From Atherinomorus stipes (lineage: Eukaryota > Chordata > Actinopteri > Atheriniformes > Atherinidae): a DNA stretch of 64,000 nucleotides. Under the pieces are notes generated by a model. It was given only the letters and a program-made list of their open reading frames with translations, did not search any database and was not told the DNA's origin. Each line of letters starts with the position of its first letter. The stretch's first letter is position 1. Where the stretch lies: contig JALJCO010009052.1 in the NCBI GenBank assembly GCA_023101725.1, forward strand, positions 86,739 through 150,738, written 5' to 3'. Positions 12,151 through 23,246 of the stretch are shown here, in pieces. The position numbers and the translations under genes were made by a program.

Positions 12151-13362
12151 AGGTTAGAATGGGCTGAGAAAGGAGAAAATCAGACCCTGGACACTGGACA
12201 TGCATCCATCTTGGATGGAAACAACTCCCCCCCAGTATACAGGGGTAACTATGGTGGTTGTCACATGCGGTTTGGTCTGCTTTGGTTTCTGCAGTTTGAA
12301 CCCAAACTAAGGGCCTTTCCACATGGCTGCGGGGCCCGTGCCTGGCCCGGGATCGTTGATTCTTGTGTTGCATTCACATGCCAGTGCTTTAACCAGGTTC
12401 AGAACCACTTGGTAATTTCAGGGCCAGAACACCATGTGGCAGTGTTGCAGAAACTTCGTTGATAGCTAACAACCGAGGAAGCAACAAACCCTCACGTCAC
12501 CATCCAAGCGACGGGTTCGTTTATCAACAAGGAAGGAAACCCGTTTGGTTACTTGGAGAGATTTCTTTTCTGCTATGGATGCAAGCTGGGGATGTGAAAC
12601 CGGCCCGTCAATCGCCGATAGGTGATCTGATCATCTAAGAGGCCATGCGCAGTTACGCCATCATTAAAAGAAAAAAATAAAAAAGCCTGGTGGTTTTGCG
12701 GCTCATCTGCCTGAGCCTCCTCTTGGAGAATTTACGCAAGATAGAAGTGTCTTCAGCTCCAAATTTAATTTTGGTTTGGGGTTTATGTGAGGCGAATGTC
12801 ATTTACACTGATGTCTCGATTTAATGAAGTTATTGTTCAAACATATGCGTGAATCATTTCTTTTGTGACTAAAAAGAAAGATAAAAGAAAGATCACCATT
12901 TTAAAAAAAGATCATGATCATCCCCTTCGATCACTGACAGACAGTCCGATCGAAAATCACTCCATCCCTATGCAAGCCGGACACTCATATTTGGCATTTT
13001 AGCTTTTTTAAACCACTGATGACAATTAAAAGGAGAAGATGAATGACAACAAAGATAAACATGCCGGTAGCGTCGAGTGTTGGTTTTGTCACTGCCTTGT
13101 TGGGTGAGTCGCCCGCATGTCACATCCAGCACGGCCCGGATTGTGTTCACAACGCATTTTTCCCCGCCTGAGCGCAGGTGGCCTGGGTCCTGGACTACCT
13201 CTTGACCTGGGCCACCCGGGCCTGGCCTGTTTGCTTTTTAATGGACATGGACACGGGCTCGAGCACGCCATGTGAAAACGGCCTAAGGCAAAGAAAGGTG
13301 CAAAATTTTTCAGAAATCTACGCCCAATCAGACCGAGTCCTGAACTATCCTGGTGTGAACAC
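12151..13362. other. Unassigned region, probably an old DNA element
   Basis: A left motif near 12310-12350 (gggcctttccacatggc, then gtgcctggcccggg) recurs inverted near 13200-13290 (cccgggcctggcc, then gccatgtgaaaacggcc). This suggests the ends of an old inverted-repeat transposon. Short open frames at 12149-12462 and 12968-13438 show no recognisable domain. Confidence 0.35.
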
Positions 13363-13384
13363 ACCCTTAGTCTCAGGAAATATA

Positions 13385-14631
13385 CAGGTACTACCCAAAA
13401 AATCAGAATATCCTGAAAAAGTTCTTGTATTTCCTTAATTCAACTTAAAAGGTGCAATTTACATATTATATAGACAAATAATCTGCAGATCAATATATTT
13501 CAAGCTTTTATTTGTTTGGATGTTGCTGATTAGAAGGTGCAACTTAAGAAAACCTCAAATTCTAAAACTCAAAAAATTAGAACAGGAAAGGATTTTAAAT
13601 ACAAAAAAATGCGTCGTCCTGCACCAAAATCTTGTATGTGTACTTCGAACTTGGTTTGGTCCTTTTGCATGAATGACTCCTTAACCCGCCGTGGCATGGA
13701 TGCTAGCAGCTTTAACCCGCCGTGGCATGGATGCTAGCAGCTTTAACCCGCCGTGGCATGGATGCTAGCAGCTTTAAGCCGCCGTGGCATGGATGCTAGC
13801 AGCTTTAACCCGCCGTGGCATGGATGCTAGCAGCTTTAACCCGCCGTGGCACGGATGCTAGCAGCCTTAACCCGGCGTGGCACGGATGCTAGCAGTTTTA
13901 ACCCGGCGTGGCACGGATGCTAGCAGCTTTAACCCGACGTGGCACGGATGCTAGCAGCTTTAACCCGGCGTGGCACGGATGCTAGCAGCTTTAACCCGAC
14001 GTGGCACGGATGCTAGCAGCTTTAACCCGGCGTGGCACGGATGCTAGCAGCTTTAACCCGTCGTGGCACGGATGCTAGCAGCTTTAACCCGGCGTGGCAC
14101 GGATGCTAGCAGCTTTAACCCGACGTGGCACGGATGCTAGCAGCTTTAACCCGGCTTCTTCCTTCCACTTAACTGTCCATTAATGTGTTTTGAGACAGCA
14201 CTCTGAGAACATCCAGCTTCTTTTCTATCACTTTTTGTGTCTTTCCACCTTGTGCAGGGAGTCAATGATGGTTTTCTGCACAACTGTCAGATCAGCATCT
14301 TCCCCATGATTGTGAATTCTTCTAAACCAACACAGAGACTTTTTAAAGGCTCAAGGTACTTATGGAGGTGTTTGGATTACTGACCTGATTAGAATGTGAC
14401 ACTCTGAACCTACAATACTGGAGCTTTTCACAATATTCTCATTTTTGGAGTTTTTGATTTTGAGTTTTTTTTAAGCTGCAACTTCTAATCAGCAACATCC
14501 AAACAAAAAAAGCTTGAAATATATTGAATCACATATTATTTATCTATACAATATGTAAATTGCACCTTCTAAGTTGAATTATAGAAATACATGAACTTTT
14601 TCAGGATATTCTATTTTTTGGGTAGTACTTG
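13385..14631. mobile_element. Tc1/mariner-like element with a minisatellite inside
   Basis: Inverted ends CAGGTACTACCCAAAAAAT and, reverse-complemented, CAAGTACTACCCAAAAAAT are flanked by TA on both sides (13383-13384 and 14632-14633). The inverted repeats are about 200 bp and seem to carry an outer and an inner copy of the motif (tcaaaaaattagaacagg inside), the IR/DR layout of fish Tc1 elements. The interior has no intact transposase and is largely replaced by the 31-bp minisatellite at 13678-14154. It sits inside another Tc1-like fragment. Confidence 0.8.
13678..14154 (+). repeat. 31-bp minisatellite, about 15 copies
   Basis: The unit reads ctttaacccggcgtggcacg and then gatgctagcag. The first six copies carry ccgccgtggcatgg and later ones ccggcgtggcacgg or ccgacgtggcacgg, so the array is polarised by variant. 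It lies between the inverted repeats of the Tc1-like element. Confidence 0.95.
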
Positions 14632-14633
14632 TA

Positions 14634-14770
14634 TCCCTAGCAGATATTGACATGAAATTTTCACCAGATGTCGGCAACAACCCAAGTAATGCACACATAC
14701 AAAGAAATCCTAACATTTATGTCCATAAATGAAGTTATGTGTCATCAAGTATGAGTCGTTATGTTGAAAT
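14634..14770 (+). mobile_element. Tc1-like end fragment interrupted by the 13.4-kb element
   Basis: The sequence cagatattgacatgaaattt, then tcaccagatgtcggcaac and cataaatgaagttatgtg, is the 5' portion of a common fish Tc1-like transposon. The preceding bases of that transposon (tctcaggaaata) lie just before 13383, so the element at 13385-14631 jumped into a TA of this one. Related pieces are at 16823-17545 and 21686-21815. Confidence 0.7.
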
Positions 14771-16172
14771 GTTTAAATAAACTGCTAGCAGAACTTGCAC
14801 TGAGTCAGTGCCTGAGCGCTATTTCCAGTTTCTCACAGTAAGTTGATCACATAATTGTTCCTACACTCGCTAGCTAAGGAATAAGGTGGATAATTGATTT
14901 AATTTATTTGAATTGTAACTGGATTATTACGGTACTGAACTGGACTGAGGCTGTAAAAGTGTTTGAAATTGGTGCTGTAAACAAAGTTTCATTTATGAGT
15001 ATTATTGATTTTTATTAATCACTGTTTTTTCTAAATATAAAATTTCAAAGAGATCATGAAGGGGGTGAATACTTCTTGACGGTGATGTAAGTGCACCACA
15101 CACAACAGACGAGTGTCGGTTTGCCCGAGGCTGCTGCTCCAACAATTAGCCTGGCCATCTGTGTGATGGTGGGTGGCAGCCACACACCCCCTGTCCCATC
15201 CCCGCCCCGAGCTGCCTCACATTATGATGCAGGAATACTTTTCCATAGTTTGCAGTTGATTCAGTGTCACTTTCTCGTCGAGTTTATAAGTCACAAAGTC
15301 AGACGAAAACTCTCTAGAAACTTTGATCATTGCTGGAACTTTTCGGGTTGACTCATGGGGCTGCAAATATTGGCTGCTTACACTGGGTCCACCCCCACCC
15401 CCGACCCAGGGTTTAAATGTTTGGCTGACCTCTTCATAGACCAAAACTTTGCCTCTTTCCCTCCACCAAACCAAACTCCCTGGTTCACACTTCTGTACAG
15501 AACCTGATTCCCAGTTTCCCATGAACCCCTCCCAATGAGTTATATACGCTTATTTCTTGTAATCAACATCTAAAGGCATGTTGTCTGGACTTTACAGCCT
15601 CGTCTCCAAGATGCAAAGCCCTCTTCTTGCTATTAGAGCAGCATGAGAGCGGGAACTTACCCCTCCCCTTACTGATGAATGAAAAATACTTTATTTGTAC
15701 CTGAAAGGAAATTCAATATTGTAATAAGCTCGTACTCTTTTTTTTTTTTTTTACAATATAACATATATATGAAATAAAATTACAACAATAATAATCAGTC
15801 AGTCTTGTTCTTTGGGGTGACGCTGCTGGCAGGAATGAATTTCTGCATTTCCAGTCGAGCATGTTGTCCAGCTGAACTCCAGGTATCTGTGGTTCTCCAC
15901 CACCTCCACCTGATACGTGGGAGATAATGGTTAAAGGTGCCCTGAAATAAAGTTTCATTTTTCTTTGGTCCGTCGGGGCCCTGAGACCATGCTGCCACCC
16001 TTTGCCGCCCTCTGGGGGGATGAACGTCTGTCTCTTTGGGGTGACTGCTGGTGGGGTGGCCCGGGTCTTGGGGCTGCCGGGGGCCTGGATTGAGGGCGCA
16101 AAGGAGGCGGAGCTAACGTCCACTCTGGAGAAACCACGCACTTGAACCTTCAACGGGAAGCTGCATGTGTCC
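14771..16172. other. Unassigned intergenic sequence
   Basis: Unique-looking sequence with a T-run at 15738-15752 and a TTAA then aggtgccctgaaataaag start near 15932, probably another TTAA-type MITE end. The open frames at 15091-15522 and 15713-16153 overlap on different strands and have no recognised domain. No gene is supported. Confidence 0.4.
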
Positions 16173-16822
16173 TTAAAGGATAACTTTCTTTTCTTTCAAC
16201 CTGGACCTTATTTCTAGTTTATTCGTGCATTTACTCACCGGTAACATTTCTGCATCACTCTGAGTCCTTCTGAAGATATTACGCTGAGTCGCCCTTCGAC
16301 GTGTATCCAGTAATAATGGCGGAGACGGGGCGGTCACTGTATAAGACATTATCTGCAGTAAAACTCCTTGATTTCATCAATACTTTAAGTAGAATGAAGT
16401 ACGAATGAGTACTATTGTCCTGTGAGTCCAGATTCATCTTTCTGTTAGTTATCAGGATGTTCTACACACTTTTCGTGGCCGCGCATTCACGATGTAGGAA
16501 GTAGGAAAGCCATTGTACTGTCTAGTTCTGTCTAGTTTTACCTTGTTTAAATGTTTAATGTCATTTTCTGTGAAATACACATGAAAAAAAATGTCTAGTA
16601 CTACGTTGATGCTTCAGTTACATAAATGCTAGCAGGCTAAAAACCAGTGGTGCTCTATAGACAGCCTGATAATCTACAGTAATAAATGATCATAAAAACC
16701 TCAGCGACATCGCTGGTCTCCTTTTACATGGAAGTCCTTCATGGGATTTAACACAGGGATGTCATGCACAGATCAGCATTAACCCACAGCTGTAGACAGA
16801 TTCAGAATCCGTTACAGCAGGG
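16173..16822 (+). other. TTAA-type element end and unassigned sequence
   Basis: TTAA at 16173-16176 is followed by aggataactttcttttc and tcaacctggacctta, resembling the start of a common fish TTAA-flanked MITE. No matching right end was found before 16822. The rest is not recognised. Confidence 0.35.
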
Positions 16823-17545
16823 GGGGGAGTATTGAACATGTCGACATTTATCTCAGAAAATATATTTCTAGTAGAGCTATTGACATGACATTTTCACCCA
16901 ATGCACACATAAGGCCCTTTCAGACCGGCACTGGAAAGCGGAAATGTTGCAGACTCTGTCCTTTATAACGCTGCATTCAGACATGCGATCCGCTCTTTTA
17001 CCTCGGAGATGTAGCGGACATGTGCCGGCTGGACCCCGTGTCATAAGAATGAAAATGTTGCGGATCGTCGTTTTGGCTGAATGCACAAGAAAATGTTCCA
17101 GACAGAGTTAAAAGGAGAGGGGGGCTGTGCTGACTTTTCTGCAACATTTCCTGATGTCTGAAAGCAGCCGGGACGCGATAAGTCCACAAGGAAGCGGCAT
17201 GTTTGGAAAGACGAGTCTGTTTAAAGAGCAGATGGACTTTACCGCTCATGTTCCACAATGCAGGTCTGAAAATGGCTTTACAAAGAAACGCTAACATTTC
17301 TGTCCATAAATGAAGTTATGTGTAATATAGTGAAACAGGGAATAAGTATTGAACACATGAAGAAATGAAGACAAAAAGATGTGAAAGCCAAGAAAGCAGC
17401 TGGAGTCTGTCAGTATTTAGAAAGTAATCCTGTCCCCTATCAGAGCAAAGTAATATCAGCTGCTTTAGTCCTGATTGATGCCTTTAAAAATGTTTCTCAT
17501 CACCAAGGTGTCAGACAAGAAGCATTGCATGATGGGTAAAAGCCA
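16823..17545 (+). mobile_element. Tc1-like transposon, 5' part, split by a MITE
   Basis: Begins near gagtattgaacatgtcgac and continues gagctattgacatgacat, then after an insertion resumes with gtccataaatgaagttatgt, aagtattgaacacatgaag and ttctcatcaccaaggtgtc. That order is the untranslated 5' part of a widespread fish Tc1-like element. It stops at about 17545 before the transposase coding region, so the copy is dead. Confidence 0.7.
16912..17278. mobile_element. TA-flanked MITE nested in the Tc1-like fragment
   Basis: Ends aggccctttcagaccggc and, reverse-complemented, aagccattttcagacctgc, flanked by TA (16910-16911 and 17279-17280). Removing the insert restores the continuous Tc1-like sequence cacacata-caaagaaa seen at 14690-14705, which defines the boundaries well. 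Confidence 0.75.
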
Positions 17546-17764
17546 TGGGCGGAGCTAGACATTATCATCATCAGGGGCTTAGCCCACAAAAAGATTCATC
17601 GTTAGAAGGGTGATCCAGTACACCAAATAAGTAATAACTTAATCTACCGGTGTGGTACCAAAAGTTATTCAGTATTTACCTTTATCTATCTAACGTTTAA
17701 CACGTCCTGCCCATGTTCTTTAATAATCATAACGCTACATTATGTTTTCATTGGAATGTGTTAA
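17546..17764. other. Spacer with a gggcggagct repeat end
   Basis: The sequence gggcggagctagacattat with tcaggggcttagccc resembles ends of a common fish DNA repeat; a related inverted form is near 21610-21685. Otherwise unassigned. Confidence 0.3.
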
Positions 17765-18383
17765 AGGGACACTGTGTAATCGGGAGCAGCTCCCTCGTAC
17801 TTTTCATGCTGCATTCGCGTGAAACCGGGCAGACCGACGACATCCGCTGCATGTAAAGTTATCACCAGCCTCTATGTGAAGATGTGGTCCATCAGTTACA
17901 GTGACATCAGTCCACATCTGATCTGTTGTCATGGCGATGTCGTATTGTTTTCCCTGACCCATGTTTTACCGTCTTTCGCTCGGTTTCATTGATTAAATGA
18001 CATCTGGTTTGTTACCAGCGGCCGTCTGCCCGACTGCACGTGAACCCAGCATCAGTGAGACGCTAGTTTCTCCCACTGCAGCGCGGTGACTTTTCAAAGG
18101 CATTACCTCGAACTGAGCTGAAAACTCCGGTGTGTCCGGTGAGTTTCTGTGTTTTCCTGCTGTCACGCTTCTCCCGAACGCAAAAACATGGCGATACGAC
18201 ATGGCAGCCCCCACCGAGCCGACCCGCTCGATGTGTAAATGAATGATACAAACGGCAAATTTAGAACTTAGAGGAGCACTTCAGTTTGTTGAGGGGAGTG
18301 ATTACTGATTAATGAAAAAACACTTTTGAACCAAATTATCAGTTTTTGTGAATAAAACACAGGAGAACTTACACAATATCCCT
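17765..18383. mobile_element. TTAA-flanked MITE (Kolobok/piggyBac-like), 619 bp
   Basis: Starts agggacactgtgtaatc and ends acttacacaatatccct; the reverse complement of the end is agggatattgtgtaagt. TTAA stands on both sides (17761-17764 and 18384-18387). TTAA duplications are made by the piggyBac and Kolobok superfamilies; AGG ends fit Kolobok better than piggyBac, from memory. The open frames on the minus strand here (17993-18251) are not convincing genes. Confidence 0.75.
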
Positions 18384-18500
18384 TTAAGAAATAACCATGA
18401 AAGTTAAAACTCAGTCTTGGTGTCACACATTTTACTCATAGAACAACACTAACACATGGCTCAGGACCAAACACGACTCACTGAGCAGAATTCACAGAAC

Positions 18501-20420
18501 CAGTTCTAAACCAGGACTCATTCAGAACAGCATTTACAAAACCAGGTATAGCCAGGACTAAACCAAGACTCATTCAGAACAGCATTTACAAAACCAGGTA
18601 TCGGCTAAACCAGGACTAAACCAGGACTAAACCAGGACTAAACCAGGACTAAATCAGGACTAAACCAGGACTAAATCAGGACTAAACCAGGACTCATTCA
18701 GAACAGCATTTACAAAACCAGGTATCGGCTAAACCAGGACTAAACCAGGACTAAACCAGGACTAAAACAGGACTAAACCAGGACTAAATCAGGACTAAAC
18801 CAGGACTAAACCAGGACTAAACCAGGACTCATTCAGAACAGCATTTACAAAACCAGGTATCGGCTAAACCAGGACTAAACCAGGACTAAACCAGGACTAA
18901 AACCAGGACTAAATCAGGACTAAATCAGGACTAAACCAGGACTAAACCAGGACTAAATCAGGACTAAATCAGGACTAAACCAGGACTAAATCAGGACTCA
19001 TTCAGGACAGCATTTACAAAACCAGGTATCGGCTAAACCAGGACTAAACCAGGACTAAATCCGGACTAAACCAGGACTAAAACCAGGACTAAATCAGGAC
19101 TAAACCAGGACAAAACCAGGACTAAATCAGGACTCATTCAGAACAGCAGTTACAAAATCAGGACTAAACCAGGACTAAACCAGGACTCATTCAGAACAGC
19201 AGTTACAAAATCAGGACTAAACCAGGACTAAAACCAGGACTCATTCAGAACAGCAGTTACAAAAATCAGGACTAAACCAGGACTAAACCAGGACTCATTC
19301 AGAACAGCATTTACAAAACCAGGTATCGACTAAACCAGGACTAAACCAGGATTAAAACAGGACTAAACCAGGACTAAATCAGGACTAAACCAGGACTAAA
19401 CCAGGACTAAACCAGGACTCATTCAGAACAGCATTTACAAAACCAGGTATCGGCTAAACCAGGACTAAACCAGGACTAAACCAGGACTAAACCAGGACTA
19501 AATCAGGACTAAATCAGGACTAAACCAGGACTAAACCAGGACTAAATCAGGACTAAATCAGGACTAAACCAGGACTAAATCAGGACTCATTCAGGACAGC
19601 ATTTACAAAACCAGGTATCGGCTAAACCAGGACTAAACCAGGACTAAATCCGGACTAAACCAGGACTAAACCAGGACTAAATCAGGACTAAACCAGGACA
19701 AAAACCAGGACTAAATCAGGACTCATTCAGGACAGCATTTACAAAATCAGGACTAAACCAGGACTAAACCAGGACTCATTCAGAACAGCAGTTACAAAAT
19801 CAGGACTAAACCAGGACTAAACCAGGACTCATTCAGAACAGCATTTACAAAACCAGGTATCGACTAAACCAGGACTAAACCAGGATTAAAACAGGACTAA
19901 ACCAGGACTAAATCAGGACTAAACCAGGACTAAACCAGGACTAAACCAGGACTAAACCAGGACTCATTCAGAACAGCATTTACAAAACCAGGTATCGGCT
20001 AAACCAGGACTAAACCAGGACTAAACCAGGACTAAATCAGGACTAAATCAGGACTAAACCAGGACTAAACCAGGACTAAATCAGGACTAAACCAGGACTA
20101 AACCAGGACTAAACCAGGACTAAATCAGGACTAAATCAGGACTAAACCAGGACTAAACCAGGACTAAATCAGGACTAAACCAGGACTAAATCAGGACTCA
20201 TTCAGGACAGCATTTACAAAACCAGGTATCAGCTAAACCAGGACTAAACCAGGACTAAACCAGGACTAAATCCAGACTAAACCAGGACTAAACCAGGACT
20301 AAACCAGGACTAAATCAGGACTCATTCAGGACAGCATTTACAAAACCAGGTATCGGCTAAACCAGGACTAAACCAGGACTAAAGCAGGACTAAACCAGGA
20401 CAAAACCAGGACTCAGTCAG
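18501..20420 (+). repeat. 11-bp minisatellite with higher-order blocks
   Basis: Runs of ggactaaacca (variants aaatca and aaaacca) are separated at intervals by a fixed spacer, cattcagaacagcatttac followed by aaaaccaggtatcggct. Spacer plus run forms higher-order blocks of variable length. Two large segments (about 18700-19140 and 19300-19740) are near duplicates, so the array grew by unequal exchange of blocks. Confidence 0.95.
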
Positions 20421-20518
20421 GGATATATTCATAAATTTAGACTAAACAAAAGTATAAAGAAAAACTGTTCTTAAAAATTCTACTTCACCCAAAGTAAACA
20501 TGTCCTAAAATATAATCC

Positions 20519-20566
20519 CATCTTCTTCTTCTTCTTCTTCTTCTTCTTCTTCTTCTTTTTTTTTTT
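20519..20566 (+). repeat. (TTC)n microsatellite with T-tract
   Basis: About 13 TTC repeats followed by a run of T. Confidence 0.95.
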
Positions 20567-21685
20567 AACTTGGTTCTTGTTCCACCTCTGTATATTTCTC
20601 ATTCTTGCTGTCATCTTTCCCTCTTTGTACAAACACCAACAAGAGCCACAAAAAATATTATTGTAAAAATTGACACACCAATATATTCCACACAATTATA
20701 AGGTTATTTATACCTTTGTTCTGGAGTTAAAAAGGTAAAAGGTCATATCTGCATATAGGCTGAAACCACAATATCAGCAGGTAAGGTGTTTTTGTTATTG
20801 TTATATGTACAACATTTAAACATGACATCATCATTTAACCTCAACTTCCAAAGAAAGTACACAAACTAGTGATCTAAAATGCTCATGCTGGCATTTTTCT
20901 TTCCTACTATCATCTCTTTTTTGTCCTTCATTCATACATCAAGCAGAGCAAATTATTATCATCCAAAGATTTATGACATGATATCATTGTAAAATTGTCT
21001 TTAGTTGTTTTCTCTCACCTGAGCTGTTCTCTTTTTTGAAAAAGGATCTGTTGTCCAAAGTTGTCAAATCACAAAAAAATAGTATATATAGACTACTGTG
21101 TATGTTTATCAAAAGTTAGTAAAAATGAATTATAAATTTAAGGAAGTTTATTGGGCTGAGCCCATGACTGTACTTGTTTCATAAACCAATGCTAAACAGC
21201 ATATTACTGTTTCAATAACTACGTTCACTCATCTTGTTGAAGCGATCACATCTGTTCTCGGTGCCTAACAACATAATTACATCTGACTGTTATAAAGTTA
21301 CAGGGAAAACTAACGGACACACCATCATCATCCATGGTTTACATGTAACGCGTGACCGCTACCGACCAGATGAACGTTAGATTAACGTCCTCTGATGCTG
21401 AATCAAAGAGCTCGTGGGAGCTGCTGCAGGCTGCACCGCAAAAGAAGGCGCGCGGCACACAAACGCCACAGGTTTGGACCAGACCAAGTGTAGAGAGGGG
21501 GGAGCCCAGTAACGACATGCAGCACCCCCTTTTTATTACATTTTGCATATATTGTAGTTGATCAGAAATGATCAAATCTAAAGTAATAAAAAGCAGAAAA
21601 AGAAACCTCAAAAAGATCCGGGGCTTTTGAAGAATCATTCCAGGCTTCAGCCCCCTAAGTCGCCCCCCCGCTCCGCCTGTAGGAC
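20567..21685. other. Unassigned AT-rich sequence
   Basis: AT-rich, no recognised exon. At 21600-21685 lies an inverted form of the gggcggagc/ggggctt repeat end also seen near 17550. The open frames at 21339-21728 and 21352-21561 overlap this repeat and are not supported. Confidence 0.4.
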
Positions 21686-21815
21686 TTCTTTGTATGTACG
21701 TGTGCATTAGTTGGGTTGTTGCCAGCATCTGATGAAAATTTCATGTCAATATCTACTAGAGATATATTTCTGATAAAAATGTTGACGTGTTCAGTACTCC
21801 CCCCCCCCCCCCCCG
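21686..21815 (-). mobile_element. Tc1-like 5' end fragment, inverted
   Basis: Reverse complement of the sequence seen at 14634-14770 and 16823-16910: ttgggttgttgccagcatc, then catgtcaatatctactag and ttcagtactcccccc. It ends in a C-tract at 21799-21815. Confidence 0.7.
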
Positions 21816-23246
21816 CTGTATTTGCCATTGTTCCAGGATGGCTCGATTTCTCCAGATCTATGCTGACAGCTCAGTGCGACATCTGCTTACAGATCAATGA
21901 TGACGTAAGTGATTGTTGAAGGGGCTGACTTTCAGCCCTACTCCTCGCAGCTTCGTTTTAAGTGGGAAGGACCAACGGGAAGCGGTAAAAAGGAGACATG
22001 AGATTGGGCCTTAGTTAGCAGTCATGCATGTTTGCTCTTTGATAACCTCCAAAAACCCAAAAAGGGGTAAAAACACAAATACAAATGACAGAAGTGGATG
22101 TGAGACTGAAATCACAACTTTATCACCCCAAACGTCATCTGGCAACACTTTCCAGAAAGCTAAAACCAGATAAATGCGTGAGCGTGGGAGCTTCTTACGA
22201 CTGCAGCAGTGGGGGCAGCTGGATCGGAGCTGCAGACCCTAATAACCATGTCAGCAAGCGTTTCATCAGGAACCTTTTAGCTTTACACTGTTTATGCAGA
22301 TTAAAACTGCATCTTTGTCAGGAACATTCATGCTAATGCAAATTTGGAGACGTGGATACGACCATCAAATCTCTGACAATAATTAACAGCAGGCGAGTCG
22401 GAACCAGAGGGAGAAATAAAAGCACATTAATAAACTTTCATTTTCTCCAGTTTATCATAATGCCTTTTACTTTTGAAAAAACTCAGTAATTCACTGAATT
22501 AAAGCGTCATAAAAGATTTAAAGCCGTCCGTGCAGCTTCTCCTGGTGTTTGTGTGGCTGACAGCAGATTCCTGCACGACTGTCTCAAACCAACGTGAAAG
22601 AAGAACAAATGTGGAGGAAGATGGAGGAAGATGGCCGGAGGTCCCGCAGGTTGTCGTCACCTGTGAAGCCGTCCGATCTGCGTCCCCTCCGGCCTCAGGA
22701 CGGCTGTCTGAACCTTTTATACTCCCACACTATACGTCAATAATCATGCCTGTCCGGCTCGGTTACATCAAAACTGCAACAAAAATAGGAACACAATGAA
22801 CAAACAGATTCATTTTCACTGTGATCCAGAAATCAAGAAGAAAAGCACATTTTGGTGAACATATTAGATTTGTGTTGTCAGTGAATGCATCCCGTCTGCA
22901 GCCATGAACATCAACTATCCTGTAAAGATGCTCCATCACCCGACTGTTCCCACCACGCGTGATTACAGGACTCACAGATCTACATCACCGTTATGCTAAC
23001 GCAGAGACGGAAAAGCTGCACCGCAGCACTAACACACATGGATTCCATAAAAAGGCAACCTGAGGCGGGTTAACACATTTCACCTTCATGGTGTGTGCAG
23101 CTCCAGCTGTCAGACACAAAGATCCAACCCCCCCTGTGTGATGGAGCGAGGATGACCTTTGAGGATGAAGGAAGATGATGAAGAGGAAGAGGGACGCAAA
23201 AGGAAACTCCAGAAATACAAAGTTAGACAGAAAGTTTCTCTGAATG
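21816..23246. other. Unique sequence, no gene recognised
   Basis: This is one of the least repetitive parts of the window. A plus-strand frame at 22530-22799 starts with a hydrophobic stretch (LLLVFVWL) but has no family resemblance or splice context. Conserved non-coding sequence is possible and cannot be judged here. Confidence 0.4.

Noticed and set aside
18501..20420. CRISPR-like repeat and spacer pattern
   Set aside because: The spacers are the same sequence each time and the runs are an 11-bp minisatellite.
22530..22799. Small secreted protein (89 codons)
   Set aside because: Hydrophobic start only; no homology, no splice or promoter support, and such frames arise by chance.
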